Shown: positions 6,682-12,521 of the stretch, piece after piece | Numbering within the stretch: position 1 is the stretch's first letter | Layout: each line of letters opens with the position of its first letter | NCBI RefSeq assembly: GCF_023653455.1 | Contig: NZ_JAKEDR010000098.1 | Span: 1 to 12,521, forward strand | Direction of reading: 5' to 3' | Source: Paraclostridium ghonii | GTDB taxonomy: Bacteria; Bacillota; Clostridia; Peptostreptococcales; Peptostreptococcaceae | DNA length: 12,521 bases | Notes under the pieces: model-generated | Seen by the model: only the letters and a program-made list of their open reading frames with translations | Database searches by the model: none | What the model was told of the DNA's origin: nothing | Program-made: the position numbers and the translations under genes

Positions 6682-6992
6682 TGGGAAAAATAACAGTTAC
6701 TCAATATACAAATAGCAAAGAAATATTAAAATACGATCATTTTGTATCAGAGAAAGTTGTATTAACTCAAGCTAATGCAACTACTGTAAATGGTAAGAAA
6801 ATAGTAAAGGCAGGAACTATATTACCTGCTAATGATGCTACAGCAAAAGGTATTGTTTTATATGATGTAGATGTTACAAATGGTGATGAAACTGGAGCGT
6901 TAGTTATACATGGATTTATAGATAAAACTAAGTTAACTACACAGCCAAGTGAAGCAGCTATAACAGCTTTACCAATGATAAAATTTATATAA
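6681..6992 (+). CDS. Probable head decoration protein
   Basis: The 103-residue, beta-rich product lies just upstream of the major capsid gene, where decoration proteins of the lambda gpD type are usually encoded. The segment VNGKKIVKAGTILP followed by TAKGIVLYDVDV resembles the gpD-like pattern of a glycine-bounded strand pair (K-x-G-T-I-L-P). Such proteins form trimers on the capsid surface and stabilise it. There is no signal peptide or membrane segment. The start overlaps the scaffold stop by one base, and GGAGGTG at 6667-6673 serves as its ribosome binding site. The call rests on position, size and loose motif similarity, so the exact family is less sure than that of its neighbours. Confidence 0.7.
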   Translation: MGKITVTQYTNSKEILKYDHFVSEKVVLTQANATTVNGKKIVKAGTILPANDATAKGIVLYDVDVTNGDETGALVIHGFIDKTKLTTQPSEAAITALPMIKFI

Positions 6993-7011
6993 TTTAAGGA
7001 GGAATTGATAT

Positions 7012-8061
7012 ATGAGTATATACGATATAGTTAAAGCTAAGGAAATAGGAGTTTATTACAATGCTATGCAAAAGGATAGACCTCCATTTTTAGGAGAGAT
7101 ACTATTTCCTTTAAATAAAAAATTAGGATTAGATTTGAAATGGATAAAAGGCTCTAAAGGACTTCCTGTAGCTTTAAAATCTAGTGCTTTTGATGCTAAG
7201 GCAGAAGTAAGAGACAGAGTAGGATTTGCAGACGTAAATACTGAAATGCCTTTCTTTAAAGAGTCTATGTTGATAAAAGAAGCAGATAGACAAGAATTAA
7301 ATAAATTAGAAGGTGATTCTGCTAATCAACCTTATGTAGATTTGATAACTAAGAATATCTTCGATGATGTTACAACTTTAGTTGATGGAGCAGAAGTTCA
7401 ACTTGAAAGAATGAGAATGCAGTTATTAAGTGAAGGTAAAATAGCTATAAAAGGAAAAGATTCTTCTGGAGCTGAAAAGGCTTTAGATTATGACTACCAA
7501 CTAGCTGAGGAACAAAAGGTTTCTTCTGACTGGTCGCAAGCATCTGCTGACATAATAGGGGATATAGAAAAGTGGATGAATGATGTAGAAATAAGAACTG
7601 GATCAAAGCCAACTAGAGCAATATGTACATCAACTACATTTAATCATTTAATTAAGAATGAAGGTATAATAGCAGCTATAAAAGGTGTTAATGCAGGAGT
7701 AGCAATAACGAAAGCTAAAGTTAAAAAGTTTGTAGAAGAGGAACTAGACTTAGTTATAGAAATATACTCTAAGAAATTTAAGTCAGAAGCAGGGGTTACT
7801 ACTAACTATTTCAAGGATGATGTGTTTACATTATTACCTGATGGAAACTTAGGTAATACTTGGTTAGGAACTACTCCAGAAGAATCTGACTTGATGAGTG
7901 GAGCTACTGATGCAGAGGTCCAATTAGTTAAACAAGGTATAGCAATAACAACAACTAAAAAGACAGATCCTGTTAATGTTAATACTAAAGTATCTATGAT
8001 AGGATTACCAAGTTTTGAAAGAGCAGATGAAATAGTAATAGCTACAGTTAAACCCAGCTAA
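7012..8061 (+). CDS. Major capsid protein, phage capsid E family
   Basis: The 349-residue product builds the icosahedral shell. The N-terminal region (PPFLGEILFPLNKKLGLDLK, about 25-44) is the hallmark of the gpE-like major capsid family, and the rest (IKEADRQELNKLE, RAICTSTTFNHLIKN) fits the HK97-type fold of that family. The length is normal for the zero-frame product. ATG 7012 follows AAGGAGG (6996-7002). The 3' end is unusual: the last codons are GTT AAA CCC AGC TAA, with a GC-rich hairpin just beyond and an open +1 frame encoding a further domain. The annotated product may therefore be the shorter of two forms. The shorter form ends ATVKPS. Confidence 0.95.
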   Translation: MSIYDIVKAKEIGVYYNAMQKDRPPFLGEILFPLNKKLGLDLKWIKGSKGLPVALKSSAFDAKAEVRDRVGFADVNTEMPFFKESMLIKEADRQELNKLEGDSANQPYVDLITKNIFDDVTTLVDGAEVQLERMRMQLLSEGKIAIKGKDSSGAEKALDYDYQLAEEQKVSSDWSQASADIIGDIEKWMNDVEIRTGSKPTRAICTSTTFNHLIKNEGIIAAIKGVNAGVAITKAKVKKFVEEELDLVIEIYSKKFKSEAGVTTNYFKDDVFTLLPDGNLGNTWLGTTPEESDLMSGATDAEVQLVKQGIAITTTKKTDPVNVNTKVSMIGLPSFERADEIVIATVKPS

Positions 8062-8077
8062 TGCCCTTATTGAGGGC
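8053..8077 (+). promoter_or_regulatory. Candidate +1 programmed ribosomal frameshift site of the capsid gene
   Basis: The capsid codon CCC at 8053-8055 overlaps a second proline codon CCA at 8054-8056, so peptidyl-tRNA-Pro can re-pair after a one-base forward slip. The next zero-frame codons are AGC and the stop TAA. A hairpin with five perfect pairs, four of them G-C (8063-8067 with 8073-8077, loop TATTG), starts 7 bases after the CCC, a fitting distance for a stimulatory structure. Overlapping proline codons were reported for the capsid and tail genes of Listeria phage PSA. Function here is inferred; a fixed indel is the main alternative. Confidence 0.55.
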
Positions 8078-8224
8078 GAAAACTTAGAAGGAACTGATAC
8101 TATTCAACTTGATTTAAACTCAATGACAGTTGAAAATTTAAAACAATTAGCTAAAGAAAGAGGGATAGAAAGTTATTCTTCTATGAAAAAAGCTGAATTA
8201 ATAGAGAAGTTAGCAAATATCTAG
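8057..8224 (+). CDS. +1-frame capsid extension with Rho-N/HeH-like module
   Basis: The +1 frame after the capsid gene encodes 55 residues before TAG 8222-8224. The first part (ANALIEGENLEGTD) is a polar linker. The second part (about LDLNSMTVENLKQLAKERGI, then YSSMKKAELIEKL) matches the two-helix Rho-N/HeH/LEM-like module, which phages often encode directly after or fused to the capsid gene. No start codon with a ribosome binding site exists: the only ATG before the module core is 8123, with no purine-rich sequence upstream, and starting there would cut the module. Joined to the capsid at Pro348 by a +1 shift, it gives a 403-residue protein. Such a domain could be displayed on the capsid or bind nucleic acid. 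A gene split by an indel would look similar. Confidence 0.65.
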   Translation, partial: ANALIEGENLEGTDTIQLDLNSMTVENLKQLAKERGIESYSSMKKAELIEKLANI

Positions 8225-8232
8225 CTTCTTTT
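8205..8232 (+). terminator. Terminator-like hairpin overlapping the capsid extension stop
   Basis: A 9-bp stem (8205-8213 with 8221-8229, one G-T pair) and 7-base loop include the TAG stop of the extension frame and are followed by TTTT at 8229-8232. It may lower transcription of the connector and tail genes relative to the abundant capsid. The T run is short, so it is probably a partial terminator. Confidence 0.6.
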
Positions 8233-8258
8233 AATTTAGTTAGAAAGCAGGTGGTTTA

Positions 8259-8606
8259 ATGCTTGAAAATATTAAAATGTTGCTTGGTTTAGATAGTGAT
8301 AAATACGATAAGCTGATTTTATATCAAATAGATAAAGTTACTAAAAAAGTATTATCTTATTGCAACATAAAAGAGTTAAATCCTGTACTTGGAGGGCTTG
8401 TTGAAGAAAAAGTATATAATACAATGCGAAATAAAACAAGTGGAAGCATAGCTACAGATAATAACAACAATATAAAGTCTATAACTAGAGGAGACACTAG
8501 AATAGAATACAATGTTGGTGAAGCTAAAATAGAAGTATTAGAAGCTACTGATTTTGATACAAGTGATATTAAAGTACTTAACCAATTTAGAAAGTTGAGG
8601 AAATGA
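8259..8606 (+). CDS. Head-tail connector protein, SPP1 gp15 / HK97 gp6-like
   Basis: The 115-residue product should form the first adaptor ring under the portal. The N-terminal half is helical with the family pattern: KMLLGLDSD, then YDKLILYQIDKVTKKVLSYCN and a following helix around VEEKVYNTM. A more polar C-terminal half (RGDTRIEYNVG) is typical of connectors inserting into the portal. ATG 8259 follows AGGTGG (8249-8254). Its stop lies two bases before the next gene's start. Position right after the capsid gene and size agree with the call; sequence similarity within this family is weak in general. Confidence 0.82.
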   Translation: MLENIKMLLGLDSDKYDKLILYQIDKVTKKVLSYCNIKELNPVLGGLVEEKVYNTMRNKTSGSIATDNNNNIKSITRGDTRIEYNVGEAKIEVLEATDFDTSDIKVLNQFRKLRK

Positions 8607-8607
8607 T

Positions 8608-8955
8608 ATGAATGAAGCTGAGATATTAGAAATGACTTACTTTGATATATGTACTATAAAACGAAAAGTTAAAATTAAAGATGAAGAAACTGGAATAACA
8701 TCTTCTCAATTAAAGGTTATAGCGGGAAATATAAAATGTGCTTTAAGTAAAAAAGATACTCCTCTAATGTCAAGTGATGGTGTAGGGAAAGTTATATATT
8801 CTAATCAGCTTTTTACTAATCCTAATGTAGATATACAAGAAGCTGATATGCTAGAAGTAATCAGCATGGGTAAAACAACTACTTATTTAGCTTCTAAACC
8901 ATTTCCTTATCCTAGTCATACAATTACACCTGTAACTGAAAAAGAGAGAATTTAA
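8608..8955 (+). CDS. Head closure protein, SPP1 gp16-like head-tail joining family
   Basis: The 115-residue, beta-rich product should form the ring that closes the filled head and receives the tail. The N-terminal strand with DICTIKRKVKIKDEETGIT and the GNIKCALSKK segment match the phage head-tail joining family, small beta-barrels with this opening strand. The stretch EADMLEVISMGKTTTYLASKPFPYPSH fits the C-terminal part, in which such proteins often have an L-E-V strand and a Y-P loop. GAGGAAATG upstream of ATG 8608 provides the ribosome binding site. It sits between connector and gp10-like genes, as expected. Confidence 0.82.
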   Translation: MNEAEILEMTYFDICTIKRKVKIKDEETGITSSQLKVIAGNIKCALSKKDTPLMSSDGVGKVIYSNQLFTNPNVDIQEADMLEVISMGKTTTYLASKPFPYPSHTITPVTEKERI

Positions 8956-9378
8956 ATGGAAGTAGAAGGATTGAACGATTTAGAGGAGATTTTCCAAAAT
9001 TCTAGTAAGAACTTCAATAAGGAAGCTAAAAAAACATTATTTAGAGTAGGAAATAAATTCTTAAGAAAAGTTAAACTTAAAACTCCTGTAGCTGAGGAAC
9101 ATGGCGGAACACTTAGACGAAGTTGGAAAATTAAACCAGAAGAAGAATTTTCGATAAGTGTATGTAATGAGTGTGAGTATGCTCCACATGTTGAATTTGG
9201 GTATAGGACAAGGCTTGGAAAAGGTGGGAACTCTAAAAATCCTAATTATAAATATAAGCCTAAAGCAGATGGAATTAAATTTGTTGAAGGTAGATATATG
9301 CTAACTAGATCTGTAGAGGAAATTGAAAAAGAAATCGAAAAAGATTTTGAAATAATGATAGATAATTTATGGGAGTAG
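8956..9378 (+). CDS. HK97 gp10-like head-tail / tail completion protein
   Basis: The 140-residue product belongs to the HK97 gp10-like family, found between head closure and tail terminator genes in many phages. Visible hallmarks are the opening MEVEGLNDLEEIF, the TPVAEEHGGTLRRSWKI segment (about 44-60; the usual form is T-P-x-x-x-G-x-L-R-x-S) and CEYAPHVEFGYRT (about 75-87), matching the Y-A-x-x-V-E-x-G pattern. The C-terminal helix is acidic and charged. ATG 8956 directly follows the previous stop, and the ribosome binding site is weak (GAGAG around 8943), so translational coupling is likely. The family call is strong; the exact mechanical role is known mainly by analogy. Confidence 0.9.
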   Translation: MEVEGLNDLEEIFQNSSKNFNKEAKKTLFRVGNKFLRKVKLKTPVAEEHGGTLRRSWKIKPEEEFSISVCNECEYAPHVEFGYRTRLGKGGNSKNPNYKYKPKADGIKFVEGRYMLTRSVEEIEKEIEKDFEIMIDNLWE

Positions 9379-9387
9379 GTGGTTAAA

Positions 9388-9822
9388 ATGATAACCTACA
9401 AAGATATTTTATATTCAATTACATCGCTATTAAATAGTAAATTCAAAACAGATGTGTTTGTAGAAACTCAAGAAGGTATATTTGATGAAGAATGTTTTTA
9501 TGTTCAAATTATGCCTATTGAAAAGAAAGTACTTACAAATACTTCTAATTTAAGAAGCTTAATTACTAGCATTAAATACTTTAATGATGATAAATTGAAA
9601 TGCTATGAGGTAGCAGATATTTTAGAAAGTTTATTTGATAGAAAGTTAAGAGTTAAAGATAGAGTATTAGGAATTTCTAGGGTAGAACCTAACATTGTAA
9701 ATGATGGTATAGGTGATATGCTAGATTTTTTAATTTATATAGACTTTGCAGAGAACTCTATAAAAGAAACTGAGAATTATGAACTTATGAAAGAAATTAA
9801 TATAAAAGCTGAAAGAAAGTAG
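9388..9822 (+). CDS. Tail terminator family protein (XkdJ/YqbJ position)
   Basis: The 144-residue product probably caps the finished tail tube and joins it to the head. The opening MITYKDILYSITSLLNSKF and the following ETQEGIFDEECFYVQIMP fit the phage tail terminator family found at this position in PBSX-like phages. The core alternates strands and helices (YEVADILESLFDRKLRV, DFLIYIDF). A GTG at 9379 is in frame, but it lies in the ribosome binding site AGGTGG (9377-9382), which is well placed for ATG 9388, so I choose ATG. There is no membrane segment. Position between the gp10-like and sheath genes is canonical. Confidence 0.82.
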   Translation: MITYKDILYSITSLLNSKFKTDVFVETQEGIFDEECFYVQIMPIEKKVLTNTSNLRSLITSIKYFNDDKLKCYEVADILESLFDRKLRVKDRVLGISRVEPNIVNDGIGDMLDFLIYIDFAENSIKETENYELMKEINIKAERK

Positions 9823-9830
9823 GTGTTTAA

Positions 9831-10895
9831 ATGACAATAGGTTTAGCAAGTATAACTGTGGCATTTAAAAAGAAAGCTTCTACGGCACTGCAAAGAGGTA
9901 ATAATGGTATAGTCGCTTTGTTGCTAAGGGATTCAACCAATGCTGGTATCACTTATGTAAATGGGACTTACGATATACCCTCTACACTGTCAGAAGCTAA
10001 TAAAAAATATATAAACTTAGCACTTTTAGGTAATGTGTATCAACCTCAAAAGATAATTGTTTGTGTTATAGGGGTAGAGGACCCAATACAGGATGGACTT
10101 GATTTATTAGAACTTGAACAATTTAACCTTTTAACTGTTCCAGTTCTAAAATCAGAAGAAAAAGCAACTATAAAGTCTTTCATAGAAAAAATGAGGGATG
10201 AAATAAAATACAAAGTTAAAGGTGTCTTAAATTCTAATGCAGATTATGAAGCAATAATAAATTCAACTACTGATAATGTAGTAACTGAACATTTTGGTAC
10301 TTTAAATAAAGATGAGCTTTGTACTTTAGTTGCCGGAGTAATAGCAGGAACTCCTTTAAATCAATCTGTTACATTTACCTCTCCTAAGGAAATTATAAAT
10401 ATACCCGCTCAAACTAAAGTCCAAGCAAAAGCTAAGGTTGAAGCTGGAGAACTTATTCTTGTAAAGGAAATGGGTAAAATTAGATTTGCTAGAGGTGTGA
10501 ACTCATTAACTACTACTAATACACAAAAGACAGAAGAATTTAAAAAGATTAAGCTTCTTGATACGATGGATTTAATACATAACGATATAAGAAGCACTTG
10601 TATAGAAAATTATATAGGTAAAGTTGCTAATAATTATGATAATAAATGCAAGCTTATAGTTGGTATAGATTCGTATTTAGATAAATTATCAAAAGACGAG
10701 TTAATCGAAGCAGATTATTCTGTAGGGATAGACATAGCATCTCAAACTAATCACTTAAAATCAAAAGGTGTAGATATAACTAACATGTCGGAGCAAGATA
10801 TAAAACAAGCTAATACAGGCGATAAAGTATTTATAAAAATAGTTATAACTTTAATAGATGCGATGGAGGATATAACTGTATATGTTGAAATATAA
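9831..10895 (+). CDS. xkdK: Contractile tail sheath protein, XkdK-like
   Basis: The 354-residue product polymerises around the tail tube and contracts at infection. The N-terminal SITVAFKKKASTALQRGNNGIVALLLRD is the typical start of clostridial XkdK-type sheaths, whose first strand takes part in subunit hand-shaking. The C-terminal domain includes GKIRFARGVNSLTTTN (about 215-230; the general sheath pattern is R-G-V-N-S-L-T-T), RSTCIENYIGKV and the closing TVYVEI strand. The length matches the compact sheath class, without the large insertions seen in T4. ATG 9831 follows AGGTG (9821-9825), which overlaps the previous stop codon. This gene is the main proof that the tail is contractile. Confidence 0.95.
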   Translation: MTIGLASITVAFKKKASTALQRGNNGIVALLLRDSTNAGITYVNGTYDIPSTLSEANKKYINLALLGNVYQPQKIIVCVIGVEDPIQDGLDLLELEQFNLLTVPVLKSEEKATIKSFIEKMRDEIKYKVKGVLNSNADYEAIINSTTDNVVTEHFGTLNKDELCTLVAGVIAGTPLNQSVTFTSPKEIINIPAQTKVQAKAKVEAGELILVKEMGKIRFARGVNSLTTTNTQKTEEFKKIKLLDTMDLIHNDIRSTCIENYIGKVANNYDNKCKLIVGIDSYLDKLSKDELIEADYSVGIDIASQTNHLKSKGVDITNMSEQDIKQANTGDKVFIKIVITLIDAMEDITVYVEI

Positions 10896-10907
10896 GGAGG
10901 TGGTTAA

Positions 10908-11327
10908 ATGAAAACAAATGAAGCTATAAGTGGTACTTGGGGTAAACTTTGGCTTGATGACGAAGATATAACTTCATTGAAAGCCTTTCAAGCAAAAGAC
11001 GAATATCAAAAAGAAGAAGTTGTAAAGTGTGGTTGTATGACTAAAGGATATAAGATAACCTCAATAGACCGTAAAGGTTCGGCTACTTTCAATAAAGTTG
11101 ATAGCAGAATGTGTAAAAAAATACTTGATAAGGTTCAAAAGGGTATAACACCAAGGTTCACTATAATAGTTGCTCTTGATGATCCGGACGCACATGGAGC
11201 TGAAAGAATGGCTTTTCACGATGTGGTATTTGATGATTTAACACTCTTTGACTTTGAAAGCGGAGCTTTGGGAACAGTTGAATGTCCTTTCACTTATGAA
11301 TGGGTTACGCCACTTGATTTAATATGA
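10908..11327 (+). CDS. xkdM: Tail tube protein, XkdM-like
   Basis: The 139-residue product forms the inner tail tube inside the sheath. The opening NEAISGTWGKLWLDDEDI and the segment YKITSIDRKGSATFNKVDSRM match the PBSX XkdM tube family. Later strands (RFTIIVALDDPDAHGAERMAFHDVVF) complete the expected beta-barrel. The length is normal. ATG 10908 has an excellent ribosome binding site, AAGGAGGTGG at 10894-10903, fitting high expression of a protein made in many copies. It is followed by a terminator-like hairpin before the chaperone gene. Confidence 0.95.
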   Translation: MKTNEAISGTWGKLWLDDEDITSLKAFQAKDEYQKEEVVKCGCMTKGYKITSIDRKGSATFNKVDSRMCKKILDKVQKGITPRFTIIVALDDPDAHGAERMAFHDVVFDDLTLFDFESGALGTVECPFTYEWVTPLDLI

Positions 11328-11345
11328 TAAATAAAAATGATTATA

Positions 11346-11370
11346 GGCTAGGGTAAAACCTAGTCTTTTT
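11346..11370 (+). terminator. Terminator-like hairpin between tube and chaperone genes
   Basis: A 7-bp stem (11346-11352 with 11359-11365, one G-T pair) with loop GTAAAA is followed by TTTTT at 11366-11370. It would lower transcription beyond the abundant tube gene. The next gene's ribosome binding site begins soon after. Confidence 0.7.
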
Positions 11371-11386
11371 AATTAGGAGGAAAATT

Positions 11387-11800
11387 ATGAGTAATGCAAT
11401 AGAACTTTTATTAAATGCAAATGATGAAAGCTTCGAAAGACCTTCTAGGATTATCGAAATACCTAGATTATCTAAAGTTTTAGGAGCGAAATTTGAACTT
11501 AAATGTAAATGCTTAACAATGGGCAAAACAAACTCTTTAAGGATGCAATGCACAAATCAAAAAACAGGTGAAGTTGACATTCCTAAGCTTCAAGTAAAAA
11601 CTCTTATAGAAGGCGTATTTGATGCAGAAAATGGAACTTCTTTCTTTAAAAATAAAGATTTACATAAAAGGTTTGGAGTTCCTAATGCAGAGGAATTTAT
11701 GAATAAACTTCTTTTAATGGGTGAAGTTGATTATCTATTTGAGGTTATAGGTGACTTAGGTGGATTTAATGATGGTACTGTAGAAGCTATAAAAAACTAA
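11387..11800 (+). CDS. xkdN: Tail assembly chaperone, XkdN-like (shorter product)
   Basis: The 137-residue product should bind the tape measure during tail assembly, like lambda gpG. The opening NAIELLLNANDESFERPSRIIEIPRLSKVLG is characteristic of the XkdN family. The central part (LQVKTLIEGVFDAENG, HKRFGVPNAEEFMNKLL) is helical. ATG 11387 follows TAGGAGG (11374-11380). The gene ends with ATA AAA AAC TAA, which contains the heptamer A AAA AAC directly before the stop; the -1 frame continues for 62 codons. This is the position and arrangement of the known frameshifting chaperone pairs of tailed phages (G/GT), so two products are expected. Confidence 0.93.
   Translation: MSNAIELLLNANDESFERPSRIIEIPRLSKVLGAKFELKCKCLTMGKTNSLRMQCTNQKTGEVDIPKLQVKTLIEGVFDAENGTSFFKNKDLHKRFGVPNAEEFMNKLLLMGEVDYLFEVIGDLGGFNDGTVEAIKN
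11791..11797 (+). promoter_or_regulatory. -1 ribosomal frameshift heptamer A AAA AAC
   Basis: In the zero frame the heptamer reads A AAA AAC and is followed at once by TAA (11798-11800), a perfect X XXY YYZ slippery site. After a -1 slip, reading continues at CTA 11797 into the open frame up to 11985. I see no strong hairpin or pseudoknot downstream, and the nearest AGGTGG (about 11758) is too far upstream to act as an internal stimulator. Confidence 0.85.
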
Positions 11801-11985
11801 TTAAGACGAATGCAGAATATCAAACTATGTATTTCATGTTTAAGTATAAAAATATGATGCCTAGTGATTTTAACAAGCTATCTTCGGAGGAAAAGATACT
11901 TCTTAATGTTTTTATCAATACGGAACTTGACGAAAGGATTGAACATGCATCTAAATCAGAAGCTATGTCTGTTATCGCTTTGTAA
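11797..11985 (+). CDS. -1-frame extension of the tail assembly chaperone (GT-like)
   Basis: The -1 frame is open from 11773 and runs past the slippery site to TAA 11983-11985, adding 62 residues to give a 199-residue fusion. The extension is helical, with segments TMYFMFKYKNMMPSDFNKLS and EEKILLNVFINTELDERIEH. The aromatic-rich first part is typical of T-type extensions that bind the tail tube. It lacks its own start signals: the first ATG in frame (11827) has no ribosome binding site. It lies immediately before the tape measure gene, as in lambda G/GT-H and in the corresponding region of Mu-like phages. The fusion would be the minor product. Confidence is high from the combined slippery site, frame and position. 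Confidence 0.88.
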   Translation, partial: LIKTNAEYQTMYFMFKYKNMMPSDFNKLSSEEKILLNVFINTELDERIEHASKSEAMSVIAL

Positions 11986-12021
11986 TTCTGTATTTGTCTT
12001 TATTATTAAGGAGGTGGTTAA

Positions 12022-12521
12022 GTGGCTAGTGAAAAGAAGCTAAAGGCTACCATACAACTAATAGATAAATATACAAGACCTATTCAAAATGTTATAAAGA
12101 AAACTCAAGTATTTAGTAAAATAGCAAGTAAGGTTAAGGCTGTAGTTTTAAAAGCGGATGACAAGATAAGCAAAACTATAGAAAAAGTAATCGGAAGGAT
12201 TAAAAAACTTAAGTCAATTAAAACACCTCAGTTTGTTATAAAAGCTAAGGATAGTGCTAGTAAAGTTATATCGAAAGTTAAAAGTAGCATTGATAAGATT
12301 AAGAATTTAAAAACTGTTCAGCTAGCAATAAAGGCTAAAGATAATGCAACTAATATGCTCTCTAAAATTCATGGGAAAGCTAAGGGTATGGCAAAAAATG
12401 TATACTCGATAACTATTAAAGCTAAAGATATGGCTAGTGGTGTTATAGATAAAATAAAGGGTAAGGCTAAAGCTTTAGGAGTAATTGCCTTAGGGGGTGT
12501 TACGGCTGGTGCAACTATTGG
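12022..12521 (+). CDS. Tail tape measure protein, N-terminal part (3' truncated)
   Basis: The gene starts at GTG 12022 after AAGGAGGTGG (12008-12017), the strongest kind of ribosome binding site in the window, and is open to the right edge: 166 codons seen of what is usually a gene of several hundred to over a thousand codons. It should set tail length and later be ejected. The N-terminal 150 residues are very lysine-rich and contain about five units of 29-31 residues. The clearest share IKAKD-x-A, then a helix with K(I/V)K. The aligned Asp residues are at 15, 46, 77, 107 and 136. From residue 152 the protein becomes hydrophobic and Gly/Ala-rich (LGVIALGGVTAGATI), as is common for tape measures. 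Position after the chaperone pair supports the call. Confidence 0.9.
   Translation, partial: MASEKKLKATIQLIDKYTRPIQNVIKKTQVFSKIASKVKAVVLKADDKISKTIEKVIGRIKKLKSIKTPQFVIKAKDSASKVISKVKSSIDKIKNLKTVQLAIKAKDNATNMLSKIHGKAKGMAKNVYSITIKAKDMASGVIDKIKGKAKALGVIALGGVTAGATI

Noticed and set aside
8061..8087. TAATG reinitiation at 8061 as the start of a gene after the capsid
   Set aside because: The ATG opens only eight codons before TAG and is not in the frame of the Rho-N-like module.
8123..8224. Independent 33-codon gene starting at ATG 8123
   Set aside because: There is no ribosome binding site, and coding-like sequence in the same frame extends upstream to the capsid stop.
10409..10597. Minus-strand ORF opposite the sheath gene
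   Set aside because: It overlaps a conserved sheath domain and has no independent support.
11341..11553. Minus-strand ORF opposite the chaperone gene
   Set aside because: It overlaps a terminator hairpin and the conserved XkdN start on the other strand.
11827..11985. Independent gene starting at ATG 11827
   Set aside because: There is no ribosome binding site; the frame is open upstream through the slippery site, so the -1 extension explains it better.

Overview
The window is part of the late structural region of a tailed phage or prophage with a contractile tail (myovirus, PBSX/XkdK type). All genes are on the + strand. The DNA is strongly AT-rich, ribosome binding sites are strong (AGGAGG or GAGGTGG), and the proteins match those of phages from low-GC Firmicutes, so a clostridial host (Clostridium, Clostridioides or relatives) is most likely. 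Nothing in the window shows whether this is an integrated prophage or a free phage.

Layout. Bases 1-235 are the 3' end of an unrecognised gene with nearly identical 96-bp tandem repeats, closed by a terminator. Bases 301-1316 hold a cargo-like block: a small lipoprotein gene (423-845), a 39-codon ORF in another frame (832-951), a strong terminator, a 71-aa protein with a threefold internal repeat (1068-1283), and another terminator. The sequence flanking the block is duplicated: 288-309 matches 1306-1327 at 21 of 22 positions. From 1352 the order is canonical: terminase small and large subunits, portal, SPP1 gp7-like minor head protein, scaffold, decoration-like protein, major capsid, head-tail connector, head closure, HK97 gp10-like protein, tail terminator, tail sheath, tail tube, XkdN-like tail assembly chaperone, and the start of the tape measure, which runs off the right edge.

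How it works together. Terminase packages DNA through the portal into a capsid built on the scaffold. The connector, closure and completion proteins then join the head to a sheath-and-tube tail, whose length is set by the tape measure with the help of the chaperone pair.

Two recoding sites stand out. The chaperone gene ends in A AAA AAC TAA, with a 62-codon extension in the -1 frame, the expected tail-chaperone frameshift. Less expected, the major capsid gene ends in AAA CCC AGC TAA, followed 7 bases after the CCC by a GC-rich hairpin. The +1 frame there encodes 55 more residues ending in a Rho-N/HeH-like module, with no start signal of its own. A +1 slip from CCC to the overlapping proline codon CCA would make a 403-aa extended capsid protein. 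Terminator-like hairpins also lie inside the structural operon after the minor head, capsid and tube genes, and may tune gene dosage.
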